Origin: Schistosoma mansoni
Taxonomy: Eukaryota; Platyhelminthes; Trematoda; Strigeidida; Schistosomatidae
Direction of reading: 5' to 3'
Assembly (NCBI RefSeq): GCF_000237925.1
Contig: NW_017386107.1
Location: 1 to 64,000, forward strand
Length of the DNA: 64,000 nt
The notes below the pieces were generated by a model, which worked only from the letters and a program-made list of their open reading frames with translations, did no database searches and was not told where the DNA came from. Shown piece after piece: positions 1 through 13,600 of the stretch. Positions within the stretch are counted from its first letter, which is position 1. The number at the start of each line of letters is the position of its first letter. A program made the position numbers and the translations under genes.

Positions 1-30
<30 letters not shown>
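1..30. repeat. TA microsatellite
   Basis: Pure TA dinucleotide run at the window edge. The following 600 bases are simple-sequence rich (GATC/ATCA runs, AG run near 299, CAA run near 361) with no gene seen. Confidence 0.9.
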
Positions 31-34
<4 letters not shown>

Positions 35-635
35 TATTAGAAAGAAAGGTGAGGGTGTATTAGTTCGTTAATTGATGGACATACAAACACACACATACAC
101 ACGATACACATAGATTAAAGAAAGGCAGAAAAACAATCAATTGATCAATTCATCGATCGATCGATCAATTAATCAATCAATCAATAAAAAAAATCACTGA
201 AGGATATGTCTTTATATTTCATTTGTCCAAGATGGATAGACAAACATATAAATGTATATGTGGTAATCTATATATATAATAAGAAAGACCAACACAAAGA
301 GAGAGAGAGAGAGAGAAGAAACAAGAGAATAACCTAAAAAGATAGATGGATGGTAACAAACAACAACAACAACAAATTATGAAAGAAATGGATTATTATT
401 AGTTGAACGATTAATTATCCCATTTAATGGAATAGAATGATTTAGAAATGATTGAGTTTGATATGGAATCTATAGAAATATAAACGAAATGAAAAAAAAT
501 TGAAAACTATGGATTATATAATAATAATACTGTGTATAGCTAAGGTTTATTAAAGCCTTGATCATACAAAAATTCAAACCCCCTCTTTGTGTGTGTGTGG
601 GGTTAATGTCCCCCTTTATGTATTCAAAAAAAGGT

Positions 636-860
636 TTGTTCCAGAGTGGTTAGGTGTCAAATATCATATGCTCATTAGTGACTGACTTTCAAGATACATG
701 GTCCTGGAGTTCTAAAGAGAAGCAGTAGTGACCAGTGGAGTTCAACAAAGTCTGTTGGGAAATATCAACTTACTGAAGACAATTACTGAACGGTTGCTCA
801 AACTTTGTGGATTGGTTGAAGTTAGACATTAACACCGTTGGATGCCGGCTCAGTGGTTTA
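636..860 (+). repeat. SINE S, 5' module only
   Basis: Shares the upstream module of the full copies at 7355 and 17338 (CTCACTAGTGACTGACTTCA-like start, then TTGGATGCCGGCTCAGTGG) but stops at the tRNA-like A box. The hammerhead part is absent. Confidence 0.7.
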
Positions 861-1094
861 TTATTATTATCTTTGTCTACTCTTACCCCCGCCCATTTCC
901 AGTCTAGTTGACCTTTTATCTTTCATATATAAATGTTCTTAACAAGTATATTATGTGTGATCAGATTGTTTGAAATGTATTACACTGATATATCGTTACA
1001 TAGTTCGGATAATCTTCGTCTTCTTATATTACACTATCGAAATTGATCAAAGGGACTAATTGCTTTAAATACTGTGTTTATATATTATCGTGAT

Positions 1095-1545
1095 GATGAT
1101 TATTATTTATTTGAACACATAAATGTTGGTACTAAGGAGCACAAGATACTGATGCGCCACATATATCTCATTTGATTTGTGTGAGGGCTATGATACTACC
1201 CAGGTGCCCAAACCGAAACAGGTGATTTTATTGGGGGGCCATACCCCGAACTTTTGACCTAAAGATCTGATCCAAAAGACAGTGAAGCATCGTGAGGAGA
1301 TGCAGTCCCATAGTAGCCGGTGACCAACGATTGATTCATACGCCATTTGTTCCCTCAGGATACTGGAGCCAACCCATGTACACCATTGGTTTGGAATGAG
1401 GGTTTTCCAACTCCCTTAGGTGGACTTTCCGTGTCCACTAACCCGTTTAAAGTGCTGGACATTCACTTTTCGTCCTCTCAATTTCGTAAACAACAATTCT
1501 GCATCGAGAAAGCAATGAGTAGGACTTCCCTGGCAGAGGCTTGAT
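1095..1545 (-). repeat. Family A element
   Basis: Begins with the AT-rich tail (rc of CCAATATTTATGTGTTCAAA) and reads to CTGGCAGAGGC, lacking the last ~100 bases of the 5' end. It contains the CTCATTTGATTTGTGTG hairpin. Apparent ORFs in it are spurious. Confidence 0.85.
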
Positions 1546-1929
1546 GCGAATCTGATTTTTAACAATGAACCTTAGAAAAGCAACTGATTCATTTATGAAA
1601 CAATAGAACATGGGGATGTTATTTCAAGTTTGTTATTCTAAAGATTTGATGCCTAATTTGATTTCAAATTAAAATGCTTCACAAAATATAAGTAAATAGT
1701 GTATTCTATATTTACAATGACTTTCGTTCATATTTGAAAACGAATAGTTTCATAATAGTGGAGGTTTGAGGTAATGTAAGAAATTAGGGAGGAAATTATA
1801 TTTTTAATACTCAGCAAGTGAGTTTTGAGTAGATCTAACGTTTCGTTCATCAGTTTTGGTACAAAGTATTTCAAGGAAATATAATAAAACACTGAATATG
1901 ATATTCAATAATTTTGATGTTTCAGAAAT

Positions 1930-2235
1930 AGAGTGGAGCAAACGTTAGGAGATGCTGTCCTATGGTAACCGGTAACTAACATTAGGTTCATACGTCATTT
2001 GTTCCCTTAGGACCCTGGAGCTCACGTACATCATTAGTTTGGAGTCCGGGTTTTTTTTAACTCCCTCAGGACGTTTGCTTCCTGCCCTCTCACTTTCGTA
2101 CACAATACCACCGCAACGAGAAGGCAGTAAGTAGGAAATCCCTGACAATGTTTATGTACCCGTAGCTATGTGAAAACATTTTGAAAGGAAGGGGGAATCT
2201 CTTAACCCTCAGCCGTACCATGGCACTAGGGAGCA
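1930..2235 (-). repeat. Family A element, degenerate
   Basis: Recognised by GGAGATGC.GTCC.ATGGTA.CCGGT and the terminal CTCGGCCGTACCAGGGCA-like end, heavily mutated. The flanks 1546-1929 and 2236-3511 hold nothing I recognise. Confidence 0.65.
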
Positions 2236-3511
2236 TTAAACACATTATGATAACCACTGATTGATAATGCTGTTTTATAGCTATTTAGCAATAGCTAAAT
2301 AACTGAATCGGGGCCTTTATTATGAAGATTCAGTTAGTCGTTTAATGATAGAGAATGATGCAAAATCTGACATAAGACCACCTCGTGGCTCTTCTGAATA
2401 GTGGGAGCAACCGTGATAGTCAACTTATGCGGTCGACGGAAATCAGACTTATCACTCACTTTGTTGTATCCTTCATTAACTCGGGTTCCAACTCCAGGAC
2501 CAATTAACCGTACCGAGCTACCTAATATGTATGCTTATCTATAAGATTTCAGAAGTCCTCAGTCCTATGTAGTTCATGTATGTTTGTATGCATTTATATG
2601 CAAGAAGTATGCGTATGGTGATGTACAAAGAAAACGTTAGCTGAAAAATGTCTAACAAAATCAGAGGCCTACTCATCAGGTCGAAGACAATAGAAAGAGG
2701 TAGTACCAAATACTAAGGTGAGGCGACCAACAACCTCAATTGAGTGAGTGCTTATGCTTAGTTGTGTGTCAGGAAGTACAGGGGTGGTAGATATGGACTG
2801 AATGATATGCATGCAATGTGTAAGAGAAATCCTGTTGTAGCAAATACGTCCCAAAGGGAACGGTGAACATCTTCCTTCCGAGAAGGGTGAATACAACTAT
2901 ATGTATGCTATGGGATGCATGGAGTAAAATCTGTGTGTTGTCAGTGTGCGCGTTACGTATATTTACTCACAGGTTATGAATATCTACATGTACCAATTGA
3001 CACTCGCATGAAAATCCGTTTTCCCTAGTGTACATGTAGACTATACCTATCCAGGGTAATTAAAATCGCGAACTTCTTTACATGTTCTTCGGTGTGATAT
3101 CGTTATGGATGTAAAGATCGGTGAGCCGCGGTCCCCTCGAAAAACGGAGTCTGTTCCAGAAGGATCACAAGGTTTCCCAAGTAGGCTTCACTTGCTTCTG
3201 ACTGGAACACCGACAGTATCAAAAAAGAGAGATTGAAGATAGTTGACGGTGGTCAAGAAGAAATACCGCTACCAAGTAATTTATTACCTTTTAACTACTA
3301 ACAAGATAGGAGTTGACATCTTGAAGAAAATAAACCAGGAAATGACTAAAAATCACATTAAACATACGAGTTACGTGAGGTGACAACAGGTAGATAATAA
3401 AAAAAGCCCAGAAACTATTATTCACTGATAATGCTTGGATTCAAATGCTAGACAAACTTAATTACCACATAAAAATACCCAGCTACTTAATCGAGTTACA
3501 CAAATATCGAA
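2236..3511. other. 3' flank of the PICALM gene, nothing recognised
   Basis: AT-rich sequence with only short random ORFs and no repeat family seen elsewhere in the window. Confidence 0.5.
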
Positions 3512-3517
3512 TTTATT
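3512..3517 (-). terminator. Poly(A) signal of the PICALM gene
   Basis: AATAAA on the minus strand, about 23 bases past the stop codon, implying a very short 3' UTR. Confidence 0.6.
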
Positions 3518-3539
3518 TAAAACTAAAAGCGCATCGACT

Positions 3540-3886
3540 TTAGAATGGACCTACAGTAGACTGAGCTGACGCAGCCCATGGATTAGTTGAATTGAATGGA
3601 ATCGAAGCAGTTGGTTGATGATTAATACTAACTTGACCTATTATTTGATTCAAAGAAGGTGATTGATGAATATTTGAAACTCTTGACATTTGTTGATTAG
3701 ATACCGTTGAAACTTGAACACATGGCATAGTTCCAGACCAATTGATTGCAGATAAACTTCCATCAGGAGCACGATAAATACGACCAGCTTGTGTAGATGA
3801 ATAACTATCACAAATAGACAAATTTCCAGCTATTTGAGCAATTTTATCGTCTAATGAAATTAATGATTTTGACGGAACAGTATTTG
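3540..3886 (-). CDS. PICALM: PICALM last exon and stop
   Basis: Starts after TGTACAG; the [15 protein letters not shown] segment matches the C-terminal SSLANLVGNLGI of vertebrate CALM, followed by [10 protein letters not shown]. It ends in [16 protein letters not shown] and TAA at 3540-3542. Confidence 0.87.
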
Positions 3887-4560
3887 CTGTACAAAAAAAC
3901 AAAACAAAACAAATATAAGATGTTTATTTATGTAGGCAGACGGAGGCAGTAAAATCGGGTGCAATGATGACAACGTAATGCTGAGGGTATGAAATCGAGT
4001 GTACACTATGCACGATTGATTGAGGTGATCAAAATAATAATGTAGAGTGAATCAAAAGTATGACAAATTAGATGCTTAAACTAAAAAGTCAAGAATATTT
4101 TCAACAGTGCACACACAAAAAAAACACCATTCAAAAATCTTATAGTCATGTATGAAACCAGTGAGTTAAAATTTCATTGTTTAGATCAACGCTAAGAGGC
4201 ATAATTTAACGAATGTAACTAAAATAGGGAGAATGATCAAAGAGGACGAAAAGCGAATGTCCAGCGCTTTAACCGAGTTCGTGGATACGGAGGGTCCACC
4301 AAAGGGAATTGGAAAACCGTGATTCCAAACCAATGGTGTACATAGGCTCCAGTATCTTGAGGAAACAAATGGCGTATGAATCAATCGTTGTTCACCGGCT
4401 ACCATGGGACTGCATCTCTTTACGATGCTCCACTGCCTTGTGGATCAGATATATAGGTCAAAGGCTCCGGGTGCGGCCCCCCTAATAAAACCAGCTGCTT
4501 CAGTTTGGGCACCCGGTCAGTATCATAGCCCTCACACAAATCAAATGAGATTTGTGTGGC

Positions 4561-4608
<48 letters not shown>

Positions 4609-7600
4609 ATTAATCAGCATTTAGCAACAACTAATCAACGATATAAATATTTTATGAATAACAAAAGCGATGGCAAGATATCTAATTCTAGATCAGAAGG
4701 GGTTTTTGTTGAAATTTCAGTATTTTCATAGTTTCCGGCGCGAGACTGGTAGGTCCTGGGTTGGAATCTCGCGAGTGCGGGATCGTGGATGCGCACTGCT
4801 GAGGAGTCCCATAATAGGACCAATTTTCATAGTTGTATACCATGGACTAACCTTGGTTAGACAACTATTGAAAGCTAGGAAGGGTTGGATAGCTGTTTTG
4901 TCCTAATATGGGACTAATCTTCAGTAGTATGCATCTCCAATCTCAATAACGATCGAACACAGGATCTTCAGGCCTTATGGGAAGATAATGATTTTCAGAC
5001 CACTGAGCTACCATCCAATAGTTTACATATTAGACTTTAATCAATTCGTGACTTAGAGCGAATCCAATTACTATAATACATTTTCGGCCATTCAACCTGA
5101 TGTATCACAATTTATGTGTTCGTTAAAATAATCTAAACACTACCAAAGATCTACTAAGTGATCAGTCAGCTTTAAACTTCTCGGTTCCCACAGGAGGCCA
5201 GTATCTGGCNNNNNNNNNNNNNNNNNNNNNNNNNNNNNNNNNNNNNNNNNNNNNNNNNNNNNNNNNNNNNNNNNNNNNNNNNNNNNNNNNNNNNNNNNNN
5301 NNNNNNNNNNNNNNNNNNNNNNNNNNNNNNNNNNNNNNNNNNNNNNNNNNNNNNNNNNNNNNNNNNNNNNNNNNNNNNNNNNNNNNNNNNNNNNNNNNNN
5401 NNNNNNNNNNNNNNNNNNNNNNNNNNNNNNNGTTAACATACGACTTATAGACTGGGTCAACCAGATGTATTAGTTCAAGGTCAAATGATAGATGGAAGAT
5501 ATTGACAAGCACACGCAACTATTGGTCAAGGTTTGACCTGATTATCTAAGGGAAAGAAACATGTTTTTTTGAATGAGTTCGTGCACATATTCTTTATTCG
5601 GGTTCGTCAATAAAAGCCTCCTAATCATCCTCATTTTTTCTACTCAAATATCAGATTGGATTTGTACCATAGGTAGCGTTTATATCGTTACCAGTTTGGG
5701 GGTGACCACCCAACAAAGCAAAGTAACATTTGTTCGTTTGTTTATTCATGTTAGACATAATCTGTATCATCGATCTTATTAATGTATGTAAACAAAAGAT
5801 GATATTTTTGTAAACATATTAATAGTAAGCCATTAATTGAGTTATACTGTTTTAATTTCTACTTGGAAAATTGTTTTAATCGATATGAGGTTATTAGGAT
5901 AGTTGAATTAAATCGAAATCAAAACCAGATCAAAGTTACACAGCCTGAAAGGACTGGATAGTCATTTCTTCCTATTATGAGACTCCTCAGTGGTGTACGT
6001 ACATGACCCTGTACACGGGAATTAGACTCAGAGCCTTCAGTCGCAGGAAAGTACCCACCGGAGACGATGGAAGATGGTTGCGTAATGTGGTGGACTGATT
6101 GAATTTAGATGCGTAAACTGTTGGATGCTTGTTCAGTCGTCTAAATTTTAAGTGTTAGGGAGCGAGATCGGAAGTTTCTGACTGCGGACTCGTGAATAGC
6201 ACTACTGAGGAGTTTCATACTGGGATGCGACGGCCAGTGCTTCCAGGTTTTTAGTGATGATCCAACTTAGTCATTTTGTGATTTCAATGGAACTATTTTA
6301 GTGTTTAGAGTTTTACCATTTAAGGTCGGTTAAATTAGAAGATAGGCAAAAAAGTAGAAATAATTAGGTTGAAAATTGCATGAAAGTATCAACCGAAGAG
6401 TTTATGGGCAATGTGTTAATAGTGTGTATCATCATTATTAAAGTAATTTCGATTATGAAAACTGATAAATCTTCTGACTGAACAGTTGAATCGGTTCGCT
6501 AAGCTCTTCTAATAACCCTAGGCTAACTGTACGCGACAACTTGAACACGAGAGAAAAAGCGCTTTACTCCAAGCTTCGTTTATGTACAGAAAATCGAGGG
6601 TATTTATAGCACTTCAGATGGTTATGGGCTCCTGAAACCTTACTAAACATAGTAGTAGGACAGCTAATCATCCGATGAGAAATATGACACGTGAGTCTTT
6701 ATTTTCTAGATGTTTCTGAAAAACTTGCATTTAATGGTGATTGGATAAAATATTTTCTAGTTTTCAGGACCCTTCTGGGCTTTTTCCAAGGAATGTTTTA
6801 GATCTCTCCAACAAAAACAAAACTTATCGATATGTCAATACACTAACAGAAGTATATATTTGTGTGGACTAACTTTAGTTAGACAACCAGTGAAAATTAG
6901 CAAGCACTGGATACGTTTCTTTCCGGTATAGGATTCTTCAGTGGTGCGCATTTATGACTCCATTAGGGATCAAAGTCAGGACTTCAAGACTATTTATAGT
7001 TAGTATTATATCGTTCACATTTCTCACTTTAGTTTATTTTCAATATTGTGGGACCAATGTGAACTTCTGTTGGTTATATTAGTCTCATACCTGACATGAT
7101 TGAACTGCACTAATCACAGCTTCCTACTAGAAATCTACGAGGTTTGAAGATGCTNNNNNNNNNNNNNNNNNNNNNNNNNNNNNNNNNNNNNNNNNNNNNN
7201 NNNNNNNNNNNNNNNNNNNNNNNNNNNNNNNNNNNNNNNNNNNNNNNNNNNNNNNNNNNNNNNNNNNNNNNNNNNNNNNNNNNNNNNNNNNNNNNNNNNN
7301 NNNNNNNNNNNNNNNNNNNNNNNNNNNNNNNNNNNNNNNNNNNNNNNNNNNNNNTATATGCTCACTAGTGACTGACTTCAAGATACATGTCCTGGAGTTC
7401 TAGTGAGAAGCAGTGAACAGTGCAGTTCAACCAGGTCTGTCGGGAGATATCAACTCACTGAAGACATTGGTGAATGGTTGCTCAATTTTGTGGATTGGTT
7501 GAAGTTAGACATTAACACCAATGGATGCCGGCCAGCTCAATGGTCTAGAGATTAAGCGCTCGCGAGTGAGACTGATAGATCCTGGGTTCGAATTTCGTGA

Positions 7601-10600
7601 GGCGGGATCGTGGATACGCACTGACACTGAGGAGTCCCATAATAGGACGAAACGGCCGTCCAGTGCTTCCAGGTTTCCCATGGTGGTCTAGCTTCAATTG
7701 ACTCATGATCTCAACTACATAAAATTACTAAAATCTCCACAAAACCCCCTTCTGATATTTCTGAATAACTCTATTTTATATTGTGGTAAACTGTTTACTT
7801 GACTGATATAGAGAACATTAAGCCTAGTTTAAAATTTATACAATCAGATGTCATACATAATGAAAGTTAATCACAATTATCTAATATGAACATTCAGTAA
7901 GGATATTTGTCTATTTATCATATGATCCAGTGATAACGATAGATAATAAATACAAATGCAGAATTTACATTATTTAGTTAATTTAATGAATAACTACAAA
8001 TCTGTGTACATGGATTTATTTGTATTATAAAGGTGAAGGGCAGAGATTATGGCCAATAATTAACTAGGAACATAGCCTATAGATGTACATATACGCACAT
8101 ACACACACACACACTTCAAGTTTGCATTTATGTTTTGATAATGAATTTGTGTGTTGAAAAACACGCAGAATTAACCGGCTAAGCAAAACTGTTTTCTGTA
8201 CTCATATTTAATTATTCTATTCAAAGCTAACAGTACAAATTATAAGTCAGTCAGTCAGTCAGCTACAACGTAGGACCAGGCACATATATGCATCGGTCCA
8301 AGTTGACATACCTCGTTAGCACAACAAGAGATGAACACCGGATTCATAGAAGTAGTTAATTTAGTGGTGGTGGTAGTATGTAAAAGATAGGTTCTATATA
8401 CGGATATAGTATAGGAAGGAAAAAAGTTATGAAGCAATTTCAATCTCAAGGTTTAAGGGAAGATAAAGAGTGTATACACCTACGCCATTGTGATCGATTC
8501 TAAGCCATGCCACACAGAGTCTCCAACCATTGGTTATGATAGTCACGCGGACCCCAACCAAGTAGTCTGCATCTGCCAACATGGCTCAGACTAGAAGTTA
8601 GTGACTTCAAGGACTGATGCCACGTTTTGGTTTGGCCGCCTCTAACTCTCTGCCAACCATTGACAATACTGGTCAACATAGCATAGACTTAGGACTAAAT
8701 ATATTTACTGATTACAGAGAAAAATTGATATAAATCTGATTACATGAAAGAAAAGAACCAAACGTGAACATTACATAAGTAGATCAACCAACAAATAAGG
8801 GGTAAAATCGAGAAAAACTCAAAATGAAATTCATTCTAAAAGTAGACTGATCTAAGAGGTTGATTTGCATCCACGATCGTGAACGCGGGAATTAAACTCG
8901 TAGGGTGTGAGACAGTTATTCACCCCAGGAAATAGATGAAAGGTTGCGCAATATCACGGATCGATTGTTAGACATTAAAACCGTTGAATCCCATATTAGG
9001 ATGAAGAGGTCGTCTAATGCTTTCAGTTTTTCAATAGTGATCGAACTAAGATTAATTCGTGATTTAAGCCGTGAAAATTCTATAATAATCAATTGATCAC
9101 ACAGTGAATTATGTTAAATCTAAAGGTACTGCGTATTCAATCAAACCTTATTAAGCGGATAAACTGAACTCGAACCTATGATTCATGAGTTAAACATCGG
9201 CGGCCTAAACTGATATAATGGGGAGAACAGTGTGGAAGTATAACTTCTGAAACTATCATAGAAAGGATTATTATTAGTGCTTAGATTGTATAATTAGTAG
9301 ACAAATCGTTACAACTCCTTAATTGTGCAGCTGTATGAACAGACAATTCAAGTATGTTAATATATGAGTTTTGAGTCATGATTTAATTGAGTACTATAAA
9401 GAACTAATCTGCTCTCTATTTAGTCTTCAGACAGGTCTTTTTGTTGGGAGGAACTCGAGGATCGGTAAGCGTTAAGGTTATGATTCTTGTTCATTGGCTA
9501 ATTTGTCAATTGAAAAATACATCACCGGTCCTATTAGCTGTATTAGTGAACTAATCGATAATCGGACTAGAGAGAGGGAGACCACAGAACTGTCATTACG
9601 ACCTGATCAAACGGAACACAATACAACTCAAATAATCTGTTTTTTCTCGACATAACAAAACTTTAGACAGATATATATGAAAACAATAGTCATATACGTC
9701 AAACTCACAATTAGGCTGCATCTGTGGAGATGTGGAAATTGGATTAGCAGAAACTGACTGATTCGACGTGAAATCTTTGGATGTAATCGATAGCTGAGGA
9801 TAAGTATTGGATAAAAATGGATTTGTAGAGTGTAACTGACCAGGAGACATCATCACAGGAACTAGAGTTGAAGTTGATTGAGCAGAGAGAAGTAAGGGTG
9901 GATTTCTATTCGATCCAAATGGTGATGAATTAGTTGAAACATCATTGAAATCTATAACAAATAAAAATAATAACGAAATTACGAGAAAATTAAACGACCG
10001 ACAATACACACATTTGTATCTTTCGAAACATGAGGGAAAGTAGAACACAGTTCTACCTGGAGATAGACATAGTCTTCCTCTAACTTAAAATTGGACACTC
10101 TAGAAAACATTACAAATCAGAGGAAAGTAATAGCCCACAAGACATAACACATATTAGGGTTAGCACAAAGTTACTGTGATAGATTGTGAATGATGGAAAT
10201 ATCTTAGCTTATTGGTTACCGATTACCATAGGACTGCATCTCTAAACGTAGCCTCATTGTTTTATGGATTAGGCCTCTAGGTCAAAGAGACGGAGTGGCC
10301 CGCTAAGAAAATCAGCTACTTCAATTTGAGCACCCGGACAGTGTACTAATCTACACACAAATTGAATGATAACTACTTTGTGTAGAACATACATATATTG
10401 GTGCTCATTTGTGACGTAGTTGGTTTTATGCTTTAATTTTCCCCCAATCTTTTTCTCTTGGCATCTTGATGTGGTGTGTATAGTAGATTGTATTGGTTCA
10501 CATTGTGATGCTTAGACTATAGAAATGAACTTTAAAGAAAAAAGATAATATCAGAAATTCATAGGAAGTCAATTACAAATGTATTCAGTGTAGTTATGAC

Positions 10601-13600
10601 TAAACTATCCGGTTCACAAAACAAAACACCTCTTGAATCCTTCTTTTCCTACTGAGCTATGAACATCGTTTTTATTTCAATAACATATGCATCTCTCCAT
10701 TCATTAATATTTTTTTGTATTTCTAATCACTTCTTCGATGGCATTTAAATATCTTTCTTCTTTGACTGGATCGAATGTTGAAACTTATCGCTTTATTTAT
10801 TTTATCAAACAGATAATAATTTCCGAATGGGGGTTTGTGGAGATTGTAATAATTTTAATAGTTAAATGCATTGGTCGATCTAAGCTAGATCACCATTGAA
10901 AACTCCTTAGCCGTGTGTAAGCACGTGTATGTATGGCACGTGGGACTCCGACCGAGGACATTCGATCTCGCGCGTGAACGCTTAACCTCTAGACAACTAG
11001 GCCGTCATTCAACGGTGTTAATGTCTAACGTCAATCGATCCATGATCTTGCGCAACCATTCATCCATTGGTCTGAGGTAGATACCTGTCTCTACTCAACA
11101 TGGATTGGACTCTACTAGTTACAGCTTCTCACAAGAACTCCAGGAACTCCACCTTGAAGTCAGTCACTAGTGAGCACATGATAATTATTATCGGGATGAG
11201 GGTTTATCGAGGTCGTAATAAATTTAATAGTCGAATCCATTGATCGATCTAAGCTAGACCACCACTGAAAACCTGGAAGCATCGGATGCGCACTGCCAAG
11301 GAGTCCCATACTAGGACGAAACGGCGGTCCAATACTTCTAGGTTTTCAGTGGTGGTCTAGCTTAGATCAACTCATGAATTCAACTATTAATATAATCTTA
11401 TAAATAACCAACCAAGTAGATTCTGTTCCGATGTTAATGTAGAATTCTGTCCAGTAGGCGATGACATCGTTGATGATAACCAATTCGATTTATTATATAC
11501 ATCAGTTGTAGATAATTCATCAAATGATAATAAATCAAGAAAATTATCATTATCCGATTTCATTGAATAATAATTTTGATTCGATTCATTCATATTCGAG
11601 TTATTTTGATGATCGGAAAATTTATGCTGTCTTGCAGTAGATACAAATGATTCTAAACGTGCACGTTCTTCTTCAATTATTCTTTGACGTTCTACAGCAG
11701 TTAATATAAATTTCTCTGATCCAGTGGAATAGTTTGATTCAAAGTCATCAGTTCTTAATGAATTATTATTATTATTATTATTGGATATGGATGGATTTGT
11801 TGTTGATTGTGATTTTGGAGATATATTGCTGGTAATTTTTCTGTGAACCAAAAGAAGATTGAAATGATAAATGAACACTATGGTTTTATTAGTAATCGTT
11901 TGTATTTAATAATTGTGAATTGATATATAAGACTGCCCCCTCAAATGTCCTGGTACGGCTGAGAGTGGGGAGAGTCCACTCTCCCTCTCCAAATGCTCTC
12001 AGATGGTCACGCGTATATAGCCTCTGTCAGGGAAATCCTACTCACTGCCTTCTTGTGACATTACTGTTGTTTACGAAATGGAGAGGAAGAAAAGCGAATG
12101 TTCGACGCTTTAACCGGGTTGATGAACACGGGAAGTTCACCTAGGGGAGTTGGAAAACCCTCATTCCAAAACAATGGTGCACATGGGCTGGCTCCAGTAT
12201 CCTGAGGGAACAAATGGCGTATGAATCAATCGTTGATCATGGGACTGCATCTCCTTATGGTGCTCCACTGCTTTGTGGATCAAATCTTTAGGTCAAAGGG
12301 TCCGGGTGTAGTCCCCTAAGTAAACCACCTGCTTCAGTTTGGGCACCTGAGTAGTATCACAGCTCTCACACAAATCAAATGAGATTTGTGCGGTGCATAT
12401 ATATCTGGTTCCCGTTTGTACCAATATTTATGTGTTTAGATAAATTAAAATAAATAAAAATTTAAGACTGCAAATGATCACTCTCTGTTGCTAAGAGAAA
12501 TCCCTTTATGAAGCATTTCCAAGAATTATAATAGTTGGATTGAGGTTATCTGGACTCAACAGCTCAATATATGATGCATTGAGTGTTTAAAGCTGTAAGA
12601 ATTAGGTTCGAAATTTCAGTGTGAACATTACCACTTGAATGAAGGTAAATCCACTCGCTGAGTTCTATATAAGATGAGGCATAGATTTTGGATTCCTCTG
12701 CAAAGTCCCTACTCAGTTAGTCAGTCAGCTACAACGTAGGGCTAGGCACATATATACATCGGTCCAAGTTACCTCATTAGCACAACAAGATAAACACCAA
12801 ATTCATAGAAGTAGTTACTTCAATGGTAGTAATATATAAAAGAAAGATTGTACATAAAGATATATTCAAATATGGTCGTCAGAGTAAGAGAGTTTTCAAA
12901 TGGGAAAGACAAGTTCATTGTATATGAATTCAGTAGCAGCTACTAGACGAATTTGATGTGCGCATCTCACTGAATTTGCAACGTAGTAATCCCATTAGGT
13001 AAAACAATAAGCATCAAGGTGAAAAGGAGAGACTAGAAGTTCTGAACAAACCAACGAGATTTAAGATAGCGAGTCTTGGATTTTGGCACGAAATCCATTT
13101 ATCCATATGGCTAAATAGCATTTTGCTATCATAACTGATGTAGGTTCCTAACCTTAACGTGCAACTGTAAATCCTAATCATGATTCCTCATACTAATTTA
13201 TAACCATCTTTAAACCCTGGTAAGTAGTTGGACATTCTCAAGGTCACCTTAGCATCGCTGAGAGACCGTTCATAAATTATAGTCTGACTGATACCACTAC
13301 GATCCAATAATTGAGGTTTCCTTAATGAAGAAAGATAATTACAAGCAAGCAGTGGCCAATCAAGTCCGGAAAAAAAGTAAACAGAAGTTTAAGTGCATTC
13401 AATAAACAGTCAGTCACAACGTAGAACTTCGTACGTACGTACATCAGTTCAAGTTGCCATACCACATTAGCACAGAGATGCAGTTGTCGATTCAAATCAC
13501 ATAGTGGTAGAAGTAATAAGAGCATAAGCAGTAATCCGAAAGATTAGGCTTTGAAGATGTTATTGAAGGAGTATAATCCAGTAAAATAAATTTGGAAAGA

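Noticed and set aside
1347-1544. Conserved short ORFs across the window sharing [18 protein letters not shown] peptides
   Set aside because: All fall inside family A copies, on either strand, with stops and shifts at different places; no coding constraint is apparent.
5140-5518. Long ORFs made of X across gaps (also at 7127, 28272, 29051, 46098, 54578)
   Set aside because: They are runs of N, not sequence.
7500-7610. tRNA genes at SINE heads (A and B boxes)
   Set aside because: Boxes are present but no complete cloverleaf with acceptor stem; these are SINE promoters.
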